Below are positions 1 through 10,469 of a DNA stretch of 64,000 nt, piece by piece (position 1 is the first letter of the stretch; every line of letters starts with the position of its first letter). This stretch comes from Kalaharituber pfeilii (lineage: Eukaryota; Ascomycota; Pezizomycetes; Pezizales; Pezizaceae), in NCBI GenBank assembly GCA_015179045.1, contig WHUZ01000016.1:620001-684000 (forward strand), written 5' to 3'. Both the position numbers and the translations under genes were made by a program. The notes under the pieces were generated by a model. The model worked only from the letters and a program-made list of their open reading frames with translations. It had not been told where the DNA came from and did no database searches.

Positions 1-1
1 A

Positions 2-1977
2 GCTCAAACACTACATTTAGAAAATATTGGAGATCAAGATGCTACCGGAGATCCATGCGCAGCTCCACTAGAGATTTCTCTACCTCAGCTATCAGCTTCG
101 CAAAATGCTGCTTCCTTCAATGACGATCCTCTTTCGCTACGAGAGCATCTAAAAGGCCCGGCGGCTCTCAAAGAGCTACACCCTGATGTTAAGGCCCGTA
201 AAAGGGTAAAAGAATTCTACAACCGGTTAGTATCTGAACACCCAGCCTAGCGAAGAAATCTGTAGCGGACCGCTAACTAATGGTTGGGACAAAACAGGCA
301 GAATGGGTTGATAGACGCCTTCCTCAATAGCAAGCAAGAGGAAGAACGAGATGCCGAGGACCATGCAAAGAATGGTGGCAAGGTTCGGTTGGCGGTCAAC
401 CTATCATCTCTCGCAAACCTCTGCCTGTTTATCATTCAGCTTTATGCCGCTATTGCAACTGGTGTGTATTTTCACGATGCCATTTCCGGAAGCTCAATGA
501 CTTGATGCAAAATTGCCATTGCTGATACTTGGATATACAGGTTCACTGTCGTTATTTGCAACGGCCGCGGATGCATTTGTGTGTATAGGTGCTGCTTCAT
601 GTGGTTTATGTTACAAAGCGACTGATTGCGTTATGAACATGTAGATGGATCTTGTGTCGTCAACCGTGATGCTTGTCACATCACGAGTAGCTGCAAGACC
701 CAACATCCTCAAATACCCAGTGGTACGAGCATCCTGGGAATTACATATCTAGGCCCCAGTTCGTCCGACAATGTACGATATTAACAATGGCTTTCGTATA
801 TTATAGGGGCGAACAAGGATCGAAACCATTGGGATTATATTGTTTTGCAGTTTAATGTCAACATTAGCAGTTCAATTGATAGTACGTATCTCTTGAGGGC
901 TGATACCATGGAGACCGGTCTGCTTTTTAACACCACATAGGTGGAATCAGCAAGGAATCTAGCATCTGGGGAAGGCAAGGATGACCATGAATTAGAGGTT
1001 ATGCCTCTAATTTTTGTGGGCATTGCTAGTACGTTCTTCTATATCGGATCAATGCGCAAAGATCAGGCAGAGAACTAACGGAATTTTTCAGTTGGCGCAA
1101 AACTATGCCTTTTCATATACTGCTTCTCATTGAGGAGGTACCCCGCCGCTAGGGTATATTTTATAAGTCGTCTTCTACTATACTTTGAGATGTAGATGTT
1201 CTGATGCGATAGATATAAATAGATATTCGCAATTGACCATCGAAATGACATTGCCGTGAACGGTTTTGGGCTGATCATGTCCATAGTGGGTAGCAAATAC
1301 ATCTGGTACCTGGATCCCACTGGGGCTATTCTAATCGCCCTTTTGATCCTCTTCTCCTGGGCTTCGACTGCATTTGAACATGGTATAGTAACCCTTCTCA
1401 AAATAGTACCAATTGAGGAAGCCAAGAATCCGTCAACTGACCTTTTTGCTTGAAGTTTTCCTCCTAGTTGGAAAATCTGCGCCGCAGGAGTTTTTAAACA
1501 AGCTTACGTATCTTGCGCTTACGCATGATGTGAGAATTTTGAAGATTGATACTGTAAGGGAGAAGCATACATCCTCTTTTGAGAGTGGAGGATCAAACAA
1601 TGCAGAAGTGATGTCAGGGTCTGATATTTTTTCGTGTTGTGTTGGTGTAGATCCGAGCGTATCATGCCGGGCAACGATATTATGTCGAGGTTGATATTAT
1701 CATGGACGAGGAAACACCGTTGAGAGTGTCGCATGATGTGTCGGAAGCATTGCAGAGGAAGCTTGAAGGCATGTCCGTTTCGGTCTTCTTTCTTAATATA
1801 TTCAAGGTCTTACAGCGGTACTGTGTGATAGGCCTTGCGGACGTGGAACGCGGCTTTGTTCATGTCGACTATGAGGACACACATTATCCTCATAAGGAAC
1901 ATAAGCCGGTGTATGAGGGGAGGGAAGGAGGACGGACGATAAAGGAGATGATCTTTGGAAGAAAGAAGAGCGCGTAG
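2..1977 (+). CDS. Cation diffusion facilitator (CDF) transporter, 5' partial
   Basis: Membrane transporter of the CDF family; it probably moves Mn2+ (or Fe2+/Zn2+) out of the cytosol by proton exchange. Exons read: 2-225, 298-461, 541-578, 645-722, 807-881, 941-1028, 1092-1153, 1223-1382, 1456-1553, 1651-1977; the last may hold one more small intron near 1783-1816. The N-terminal tail runs to the conserved fungal block KEFYNRQNGLIDAF. TM2 carries ADAFMDLVSS (D-x-x-x-D) and TM5 carries DHRND (D-x-x-x-D), the site pattern known for Mn-type CDFs. The C-terminal cytosolic domain shows RAYHAGQRYYVEVDI, then DEETPLRVSHDV and ADVERGFVHVDYE, typical of the family. The start codon lies left of the window. 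Metal choice is inferred from the site residues only. Confidence 0.9.
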
Positions 1978-2456
1978 TAGGGATGCTAAGTGATCATGGT
2001 GAAACGTTGACTGGTTTTTGTGTTACCACTTGAGTTGATGCAGGCGTGTTTAGTGTGACCTAACATGGTACGATAAAATATGATTTATTATGATGATTGA
2101 TTGGTAAGATATTGTTTGGATAATGAGACTGGCAGATATCTTATGATGATGTTGACGATGACGAATAAATTGAGATATCAATTCACTAATTGAGTCCTTT
2201 CTCAAGACTTCTGTATATTCCGATGCTAGTAGCATGACTTTTGAAATATCGGAGTGCATGTGCTAGTGCAATGCTTCCTGCTTAAGCGTTCCTGTCGTCC
2301 AAATACGGTAATCCTTGGCACGACCAGACCCTGCACCGACAACGTCACTGCATGAGTTGCGCATGAACTGTATCATTCACCACGTTCGCCCTTGCGTGTT
2401 ACAAACATTCTTAGTAATTCCGCTATTAAGGGTAATTAGATTGATACAATATTTTC
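1978..2456. other. Intergenic region, no gene seen
   Basis: It joins the 3' end of the CDF gene to the start of the 2H phosphoesterase gene. It is A/T-rich around 2070-2180. No conserved reading frame or RNA gene was recognised. Confidence 0.5.
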
Positions 2457-3511
2457 ATGACTCCGCCGATGTCAGGACCACCACCACTTCCCCCTCACCT
2501 ATCCTACAAATCGGCCTTGATCCTCTCTCTACCGGAGAGCCATCCATTACATGACCGCATCCAGCGAATACGGAAAGAATACGACAGCCATGTGAACAGG
2601 TGGCCGATGGCGCATGTCACCTTGTGAGTATGTGTGTTGGGTTCTCATCAAGCGCATAATGTTTCGCTCAGTTAGCTAATACTCGCGCCTTTGCGCTGAC
2701 AGAATCTTCCCTTTCCTTACCCCACCCCCTTCTTTGCCCAGTCCGGACTCATCAATTCCACCTGGACTTCCCTCTCCAACAGCCCTTGACCGTCTTGGCG
2801 CCATTCTTTCTCAATTCCAGCCGTTTGTCGTCCGTCTAGAGACGCTGGACCACTTCCAGCATTCCAGAAAGTCAAGTACCGTGTATATTGAGCCTACTGG
2901 GGAAGGGGCGGAGCTGTTAGTAGATCTGCAGGGGAGGCTGGAGGGGGAGTTTCGAGAGGAGCTTGGGAAGGGGGATGGGAGAGGGTTCCATCCGCATTTA
3001 AGTTTGGGGCAGGGCGGTGGAGAGGTAGGTCGGCTTATCTTTCTTTTTGAATTCAAAATTTCCTTACTCAATTTTCTCTTTCAAACACAAAATCTCATCC
3101 ATTCCCGAGGGCTCCACGACTTCTCTTACCCCTCTCCCTCCTTTCACCCAGATCCATATTTACAGCTTCTATAACTCCAGCTAACCCCTTCCTGCCCTAC
3201 CGCAGAAACACCAAACCAAATCCCCGCCGACGCGACTAAAATCTCTCTTCTCACAGCAGCTTTGGGGAAGCCCAGACCCACTGAATGCCAGCGGGCATCC
3301 ACCGCGTGGTAGTGGCGCTGCGGATGAAGACGTGGAAGTAGGGAGTGAATGTGAGTGGCTAATCGACAGAGTACAGCTGGTGTATCGAGAGGGCTATAAG
3401 GATCCGATGAGAGTTGTCGGGGAGCTGAGTTTAGGTGGGGTTGGAGAGCGTGAGACGGAGGAGAGAGAGGAGAGTCGGAAGAGTGGTGAATGGGAGGTAG
3501 GGGCGATATGA
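2457..3511 (+). CDS. 2H phosphoesterase (2',5'-RNA ligase / cyclic phosphodiesterase-like) protein
   Basis: Predicted 247-residue member of the 2H superfamily, enzymes that hydrolyse or form 2',5' or cyclic 2',3' phosphodiester bonds in RNA or nucleotides. Exons 2457-2623, 2703-3024 and 3257-3511 sum to 744 nt, an exact multiple of three. The first catalytic H-x-T motif is MAHVTL, straddling intron 1. The second, H-x-S, is HPHLSLGQ near the end of exon 2. The spacing and the block WLIDRVQLVYRE after the second motif fit the family. The ATG was chosen because the frame reads PPHLSYKSALILSLPE directly into the first conserved strand. The C-terminal tail is Glu/Arg-rich and family-unspecific. 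The substrate is unknown; fungal homologues are mostly uncharacterised. Confidence 0.78.
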
Positions 3512-4246
3512 AAGGGAAATGAGGTACGGAGAAGGTGGAAGTGGTGTTACTTACAGTTGTGATTTTGGTTAAAAGGGAGAAATGTACATATCCCACCTGA
3601 TTTAGATTCATTTCACGATCCTAAGATACTTTTCCGAGAAGAAGCATTTTTATTCAAAGACACAAATAATAAAATATCATTCATTTTTTATGCACTTATA
3701 ATCTTACCTACCCCCCATTAACCACGGCCTTGAGTTTGTCCATACAGTACATGGTAATATTGTCCAGAATTACCTAGTTACTTATCAACGAATCAATCCC
3801 ATTGAAGTTAACACTTACAGATGTACATACTTCTTATGCCACTATATGACACGATATATCCACAGCGATGTTTCAAGAAAAAAAAAAGGCCAAGTAAATA
3901 CTATATAACCCCATATTTTATTCCATTACATTCTATTTGTACAAGCAAGTAGGTAAAACAGAAAAAAAATAAAAAATAAGAAAAAATTAAAGAGGGAAAA
4001 CGAGGAAGGAAAAAAAAAAAAAAAAAAAAAAGCACTCTAATCCAGAACCATCGTCATCATCGACGTAATTAGTACTTGTATCATTACAGCTCTATATGAT
4101 ATCGAACAGAAATCAAAATCTACCAACTCCAAACAACATATGAAATAAACGTTCAACGTCCCACGTGTACATATGCATATATGCCGCAAATGAAACCTGA
4201 AAACCCAAGCATCACCATCCTTACTTCGGGTATATACCACCTACAC
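3512..4246. other. Convergent intergenic region, A/T-rich
   Basis: It lies between two converging 3' ends. It holds A-tracts (3867-3887, 4011-4031) and likely the 3' UTRs of both genes. No coding sequence was recognised. Confidence 0.5.
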
Positions 4247-6055
4247 TTAAAACCTGCGACCCCCGCCTCGTTGCCCTCCCTTCCCTCCCATTGCCACGCC
4301 ACCTTTCCTTAACTCGTCTTCCCACTTCTCCCACCACCTCCAACATCCCCTATGCCCCCACCCCTTCTTCCACCACCTGTCCCCCCTTCCGAACTCACCC
4401 TCGAACAGCTTCCTTACGACCTCATCCTGCCTGAGCCCGCACAGCAAGCACGGCCGGTCGTCTACCTCCATATCTATAACCACACCTGGAAGCGGCATCT
4501 TCTCCGCCTTCAAATCCGTGTCCAATTCAGGGACTCGTATTGACGGGGATGATGTAGACGAAGACGATAGTGAGGAGGGAGACAAAGACGATAGCGACGA
4601 CGGATCTGAGTTAGAGTGTGAATGTCCCGTCCCAGTTCCCTTCGAGCTTGGCGCCACCAATGCCGCCTTCATCCTTCCAATTTCCTCTTTCCATATCCTC
4701 ACCAACTCCGCGATTTCCCTTTCCTCCTTCTGATTCTCAATGTCTTTGTTGGCCCCGGCAATACTGCCAATCTTCCGTCCCATATTCCTTCGTGCCTTCC
4801 GGCCCGCGACAATGCGTCCTGCAACCCGCGCCGCCTCGCAGGTGCCGAGTAGGAATCCTCTTGTTTTGGGGTCCGAAAGAATGCGTTGTCGTAGTGGGTA
4901 AGGGTGTTGGGTGAGTTTGGAAAAGAGACAAGTGGTGGGTTGGGTGAAGATCGTTGGGAAGGGGGCTAAGATTACCGATAGAGATGGGAGCTCCGGGAGT
5001 GGCGGAGATGGCTTTGATGCTAATGGTGGCTTTTTCACGGCGGCGGTGATGCTGGGTATTGAGAGTGATGATGGGGGTAGAGGTTTTATGGAGAGTGGGA
5101 TAGAGGGAGCTGTGGATCTGGTTGAAGGTGGCGGCGTGGGTTTAGGGAGGGCTATGGAGCCGAAGGTTGGCTTTGCGGGGCTTTGTATGAATTCGCCGAA
5201 GTCGTCATCGGCAGAGGTGTCGAGGTTGTTTATAGAACTGAGGGAGTCCGAGGTGAGGAGGGAAAGATTGCTGGAGGTGTTGTTGGTAGTAGTATTAGTG
5301 GTGATTGTAGTTGCGTTTTTCAGTGGACTTTTTGCTGGAATTGATGAAGAGAGTGAGGATAACGCGCTGTAGTTTGGTGTAGTCGTTATGGATAATGGCC
5401 TTCTATATCCGTTACTACTGTTCTGGAACGCTTGTGTAGGAATCGTAGGAGTCTTGATTGGAACTGTAGATGCCGAGGCAAAGTCACCGAAGTCGTCGTC
5501 ATCTGGCGGTGCTGAAGTTGTCGTCGTCGACGTGATTGTCTTTGAGGTGTTGCTTTTGCCATTGCTACCAAATGAGCTCCGATTGAACGGTGTTTGAGTT
5601 GCAGATTGAGGTGTGAATGAATACCGTAAACCGGAAGAGCCTGCGAGCGCCGCGAATGGGTCCTTACTCCCGGTATTCAGCCTGTTGAGTCCATGGAAGC
5701 TTGCTGGCCTGCCGTTTGCCTGCTTGACATTGCTTGCCGCGGGAGGGGTCCCACTCAGTAATCCCACTAGATCGTCGAATGAGGATGTGCCTGAGCTCGT
5801 AGCAAGCGGGTTTGAGTGGTTCCTGGCCATCGAATTTGGCACCGTGCCCCTATACGCCAACTGTACCGAGGACGGGCGCTGGGGCGGAAGGTAACCATCC
5901 CCGAGCGGGTTTGAAGCAGACGCGGGAGGGGCTGCGGGCGTGGAGCCGAAGGCATCGAAGAAGAAGGAGTTGGATGAGGGCTGGGTTGAGGAGGCTGTGG
6001 CGGTGGGCTTCTGCGCGTATAGTGTGTCGAACTCGCGGAGGATGTCGGAGGACAT
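4247..6055 (-). CDS. Conserved fungal protein with DPF and DDFGDF/DDFGEF adaptor-binding motifs
   Basis: Single-exon gene, 602 codons from the ATG at 6055; the frame stays open upstream but becomes low complexity, so the first conserved Met (MSSDILREFDTLYAQ) was taken. The N-terminal two-thirds are disordered and Ser/Thr/Pro-rich. They carry SFDDLVGLL (about 92-100), KDPFAAL (about 131-137), DDDDFGDF (about 185-192) and DDDFGEF (about 283-289). DPF and acidic-FGDF peptides are known ligands of AP-2 and AP-1/GGA ear domains, so a role in clathrin coat or endosomal traffic is inferred. The C-terminal third is ordered: a basic helix (LSDPKTRGFLLGTCEAARVA), then a Trp/Cys-rich end with RPCLLCGLRQDEVV and KKGWGHRGCWRWWEKW. 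No enzyme domain was recognised. Confidence 0.75.
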   Translation of the reverse strand: MSSDILREFDTLYAQKPTATASSTQPSSNSFFFDAFGSTPAAPPASASNPLGDGYLPPQRPSSVQLAYRGTVPNSMARNHSNPLATSSGTSSFDDLVGLLSGTPPAASNVKQANGRPASFHGLNRLNTGSKDPFAALAGSSGLRYSFTPQSATQTPFNRSSFGSNGKSNTSKTITSTTTTSAPPDDDDFGDFASASTVPIKTPTIPTQAFQNSSNGYRRPLSITTTPNYSALSSLSSSIPAKSPLKNATTITTNTTTNNTSSNLSLLTSDSLSSINNLDTSADDDFGEFIQSPAKPTFGSIALPKPTPPPSTRSTAPSIPLSIKPLPPSSLSIPSITAAVKKPPLASKPSPPLPELPSLSVILAPFPTIFTQPTTCLFSKLTQHPYPLRQRILSDPKTRGFLLGTCEAARVAGRIVAGRKARRNMGRKIGSIAGANKDIENQKEEREIAELVRIWKEEIGRMKAALVAPSSKGTGTGHSHSNSDPSSLSSLSPSSLSSSSTSSPSIRVPELDTDLKAEKMPLPGVVIDMEVDDRPCLLCGLRQDEVVRKLFEGEFGRGDRWWKKGWGHRGCWRWWEKWEDELRKGGVAMGGKGGQRGGGRRF

Positions 6056-6601
6056 GGCAGCAGCGGGAAAGGAAGATGTGATGCTGAGGGGGGCAATCGG
6101 ACCCCAGCTGCGTTCCCGTGGGGCCGGGGGGGGGGGGGGCTGGCCTGAATCGATGGGGCGGCGGGGGGTGGCCTGGATCGATGGGGCGGCGGAGTGAGCG
6201 CTGAGGGACGGCAAGCGGGGGCAGGGCACGCTGCTATTCATATGATATGCGCTTCCTAGGGATCTGCATCGCCGTGCACGGCTGCGGGAGGGGCGGCTGC
6301 GACGCGAGAGCGGGAGAGCGGGAGAGCGCTCCGTCGCGTGGTACTGTATGCAATGCATGCATCGCTCGTATGCAGCTATGCAGGCCACAGCGCATTTGCA
6401 ATGCAATGCACGCAGCGAGCGAGATGCGGCGCCGGAGCGGGGCCTCTGCTGAGACGCGGCAGGCCTTCGTCATACCATACAGTCCGCCCCACCCACCGCC
6501 CGTCCCCCCTCAACTCGGGCTTCTTACAAGGTCCCCTACCCCCCCGCTTTCATCTCGAACTCCCCCCCCCATTCCCCCACCGCCACGGTCGGGCAGAAGC
6601 T
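6056..6601. promoter_or_regulatory. Divergent promoter region between the DFGDF gene and the TBC gene
   Basis: It separates two divergent starts. It contains a run of about 14 G (6126-6139) that would be C-rich in the 5' UTR of the minus-strand gene. It also has a cluster of ATGCA/TGCAT words at 6346-6412 and a pyrimidine-rich stretch (6485-6590) before the TBC start. No gene was recognised. Confidence 0.55.
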
Positions 6602-9499
6602 ATGAGGACGCTGCAGGACTCGAGGCAAGTAGCCGTGCAAAGCTGTGCGCCCCCCTCTATGTTTGCTGCGCAAGCTCCGCAGGGATGCTAACTGACGGTG
6701 TCTCGCTTTTGAATTGGTAGGCAACGCTGGAGAGAGTTCATCGGAGCTTGTAATTCAACTGCGTCGCTGAAAAGTAGCATTCCGGCAAGACAGCATAATT
6801 CACCGCAAGACGTCTCAGGGTTGCGGTCGCTGTCCTGGAAGGTATGCTGGCTGAGCGCTATTTTCTCTTGCGTAAGCGGACCGAATCTAATACCGCAGTA
6901 GTTATGTCTTTATCTACCCGACTTTCCGCCATCAAACTGGTCGCCGGTGCTCAATTCCTCTAGGCTTGTCTACTCGGAGCTGCGGGCTAAGCTCCTGGAG
7001 CCTTTGGAGAGGGGGGTCATTGTTACAGATGATGATCCGAAAAACCCCATTGATCCGCTTGCAGAGGACCCATCGGTAATATCTCAATACCCCTCCAAGT
7101 TCCTCCATCATAGATTTTATGCTGTGCTCGAATATGCACCTCCGAGGGCTTTACAAGCTGACTGTCGCACTGGGTCGGAATCTTCCTCTTCCTGGAAGGA
7201 ACATATAGAACCCCTGGTCCCAATTCCGCAAAGGCGAGGAACTCCGCCGTGAAATCCTCCAAGATGTCGAACGCTGCATGCCCGATAACCCCTACTTTCG
7301 CACAGAAAAGGTCCAAAAGCGGATGCTGGACGTCTTATGTGTCTACTGCAAACTAAATGAAGATATTGGATACCGGCAAGGGATGCACGAGATTGTGGCC
7401 CCTATATTGTGGGTTGTCGAGAATGACGCTGTTGATGTTGATGATCCCGCGGCTACGGAGGAAGATAAAGTTATGCTGGAGATGCTGGACTCGAGGTATA
7501 TTGAGCATGACACATTCTCTTTGTTCCAGGCGGTTATGCATTCAGTCAGGGCGTGGTACGAACTGGGAGAGGATGGGGACATCACTGGCAGGAAGAGCTA
7601 CTCTCCAATAGTGGAAAAGAGCAGGATTATTCATGAATGCTACCTGAAAGCTGTTGATCCTCAGTTGACAAAGCATTTGAAGGAATTGGACGTTTTACCA
7701 CAGGTGTTTTTGATGTATGGCCCTCACATTATTTGGATGGGAAAGTGGTGAAAGCAAGTGGTGAAAGCTGACTTTTGGAAAAGCCGATGGATCAGACTGC
7801 TGTTTGGCAGGTAGTGATTACCTTACAATTGAGCTTGGTTTGGTCACTGCTCACGTTATTCTGTACAGAGAGTTCCCATTCGATGAGCTATTGGCGCTGT
7901 GGGATTCGCTGTTCGCAGAAGATCAGGATCTTGAACTCGTGGATTATATATGCGTTGCAATGCTTCTGCGAATTCGATGGAAACGTGGGCAATATCCTTC
8001 CCCTCCTAAGCCAGACACGCTAATAATCCGTTTTCATAGTCCTCGAAGCTGATTACTCCACTGCACTCACCCTTCTCCTCCGCTATCCTTCACCAGAACC
8101 CCCACACCTCCCAGCAACACTTGTCTCTGACGCCATCTATCTTCGGAATCATCTCAACCAACCCGGAGGTGCCCACATCATATACAAGTACACTCACAGG
8201 CTGCCTGACCCAGTCACTGTTCCTTCCCCTTTCAGCACTCCTCCAGCCAGCCCTTCCCGCAGACTTACGGAAGCTGGATCTCGTATTAGGGCAGTGAGTC
8301 CGCTTTCTGTACCTGTAAAGTTCATCCAGGCGCAGAGTGGACTGGATCGGTTGGTGAATGACGTTGCAAAGGGGGTCCTGGATAGAGGCGAAAGATGGGG
8401 AGTAAACAAAGCAGTGAGGGAAGTGATGGGAGAAGTGAAGCGGAACGTAGAAGGGTTGCAACAATATGACTACAGTGCCAGATATAGTGCATCCGTCGAC
8501 TCTAGCCCGCAGGGTGCACGTAGACGGAAGGCGCAAGTTGATGAGCAGAGGATTCAGGTATTGGCACAGATGCTTGAAAAGAGTATTTCCAAGTTGGAGA
8601 AGGCACTGCGTGGGCAGCCAGAGCTGAGCGTGGCGATACAAAGGATACGGCATGTCAGAGAGTGTCTTGTAGATTCATCAATGACACCCGACGAGGATAC
8701 ATATCTACCAAGGGAGGCCAACAGACCCTCGTCGCGGCAAACATTTCCTCCAACGCACGATAATGCCTCACAGCGAGCTGGGTCCCCAGAGATTCCGACG
8801 ACCCCGGTTACCCCGAGCCCGCTGCAGGTATTTCCGCAGGGCCCGTCGCCGTTGCCACCGTTGCCAAAGTCACCCGAGCCGATTCCCCTTGTCGAGACAA
8901 AGGAGAGTAGAAATGCGGGGACTACCAGCGCAAGAAGTTATGAGAGTTCACCTTCGCTACCGCCTCTCGCCCCTCCTCCTGCAAAAGGAGTTAAAACCTT
9001 TTCCGCGCCGACCACTCCCACCACCACCACCACCACCACCACCCCATCAAAACGTACTATATCCGACTCCCCAGCGCCACCACCTCCACAAACCAGCTTC
9101 CCCACAGCCTCGCTCAGATCCAGAAGCGACCCGCTTTCCGTCTCCGACTCTGTCTTTACCACGAAACTATACACCCACCGCACCCGCTCCTCACTCGCGC
9201 AGAGCGGGTTCGGGTGGATGCTGGGCGAAGACCCGGGAGAGATAAGGAGGGAGGAGAGAAGGGACGGGCCGCTCTTCGGAGACGAGGGAAGCTATAAGAG
9301 GGGTAGAAGACGGGGCGAGTTGTTTGGTGATGAAGGTGATGATGGTGATGGAGAGAGAGATGGTGCTGGGGGGAGAGAGGAGGATGAAGAAGAGGTAGAT
9401 TTGGGGCTGGGGTTGGGTCTGAGGAGGGGGAGGGGAAGAGGGAGAATAGGGATGAGGAAGGAGAAGGCGGGAAGGAGTGAGTTGTTTGGTGAGGAGTGA
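6602..9499 (+). CDS. TBC-domain Rab GTPase-activating protein, TBC1D5 type
   Basis: GAP that stimulates GTP hydrolysis by a Rab protein; TBC1D5 relatives act on Rab7 at endosomes with retromer. Exons 6602-6624, 6721-6841, 6902-7075, 7209-7714, 7784-7810, 7869-7984 and 8040-9499 sum to 2427 nt (808 residues). The TBC signatures are present: SLSWK, NPWSQFRKGEELRREI then LQDVERCMPDNPYF (Arg-finger region), IGYRQGMHEIVAPILW (YRQGM/Gln-finger motif) and VFLIRWIRLLFGREFPFDEL. Exon 1 joins exon 2 through a GC-AG intron (donor AG|GCAAGT at 6625). After the TBC domain come a coiled-coil-like segment (about 8340-8640), a Pro/Ser/Thr-rich linker with a poly-Thr run (9021-9042), and an acidic/Arg-rich tail with repeated ELFGDEG-like words. 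The Rab target is inferred. Confidence 0.88.
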
Positions 9500-9682
9500 G
9501 AGATGGAATGGATATTTACATATTCCCATATAATGTTTTTCTAATTGCAATCTTTAGTACATATGATAATGAAATGACTTGGTATATCAACACTATATAG
9601 CTACGTAAATTAACATAATGTATATATTACAAGTATTTATCGTAGGAAAGAATAATGGTAATCCGTATTTTTTCTATTGAAT

Positions 9683-9718
<36 letters not shown>

Positions 9719-10016
9719 TAAAAAAAAATAAACCTAATCGAAAACTGGCATATATATCTATATGCTAACTCCCTTCTTATATTTTTATATTTTATTATAT
9801 TTTATTTTTATTTTTATTTTTTATTTTTTTATTTTTTATTTTATTTTATTTTATTTTTCTTTTTTCTTTTTTCTTTTTTTTTTCTTTTTTCTTTTTTTTA
9901 ATTTTAATTTTATTTTTTTCATTCTTTTTTCATACGCACATCCACAACCAATGCATTCTAAAAAGAGAATCTTGTTGTTTTAAAAATGCAAAGAAATGTG
10001 TTGAGGGTAAAAAGAG

Positions 10017-10048
<32 letters not shown>

Positions 10049-10211
10049 TTATAAACCAGCCGATGTGTGTCTAAAAAGAAAAAAAAGATCAAGAGGGAGG
10101 AGGGGAAGGTTTATATATATATACATCAAAAAAGAAGGTCAGAAATGAACTATCTTTTACATAAATTCCAGGGGAAGAAGAGGGGAAAAAAAAAAAAATA
10201 AAATAAAAAAA

Positions 10212-10247
<36 letters not shown>

Positions 10248-10469
10248 AGAAAAAAGGTGCACTGTACATAACATGTCCTCCCTCGCTAGGAATAAACATA
10301 AGGTCGTGCAAAGGAGAAGGTTGAAAAGATAAAATCTAAGTGGATAGCGGCCTCTATAGAGTATACACACACACACATGCAAACACACACATATACACAA
10401 ACATACATAGCCATACATGCAAAACCCTCTCCCCTCGGTATGGTATATTGCCCCTCTGCCGACTCTACT
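9500..10469. repeat. Convergent intergenic low-complexity DNA: T-tracts, (TTTTA)n, A-tracts, (AAAG)n
   Basis: The region is almost wholly simple sequence: a T-run at 9687-9717, a long TTTTA/TTTTC-rich stretch 9776-9930, an A-run about 10016-10046, (GAAA)n at 10213-10247 and (CA)n near 10367-10400. It joins two converging 3' ends. Reading frames inside it encode only Phe/Leu/Tyr strings and are not genes. Confidence 0.8.

Noticed and set aside
9762..9983. Phe/Tyr/Ile-rich 73-codon frame
   Set aside because: Encoded wholly by a TTTTA/TTTTC simple repeat.
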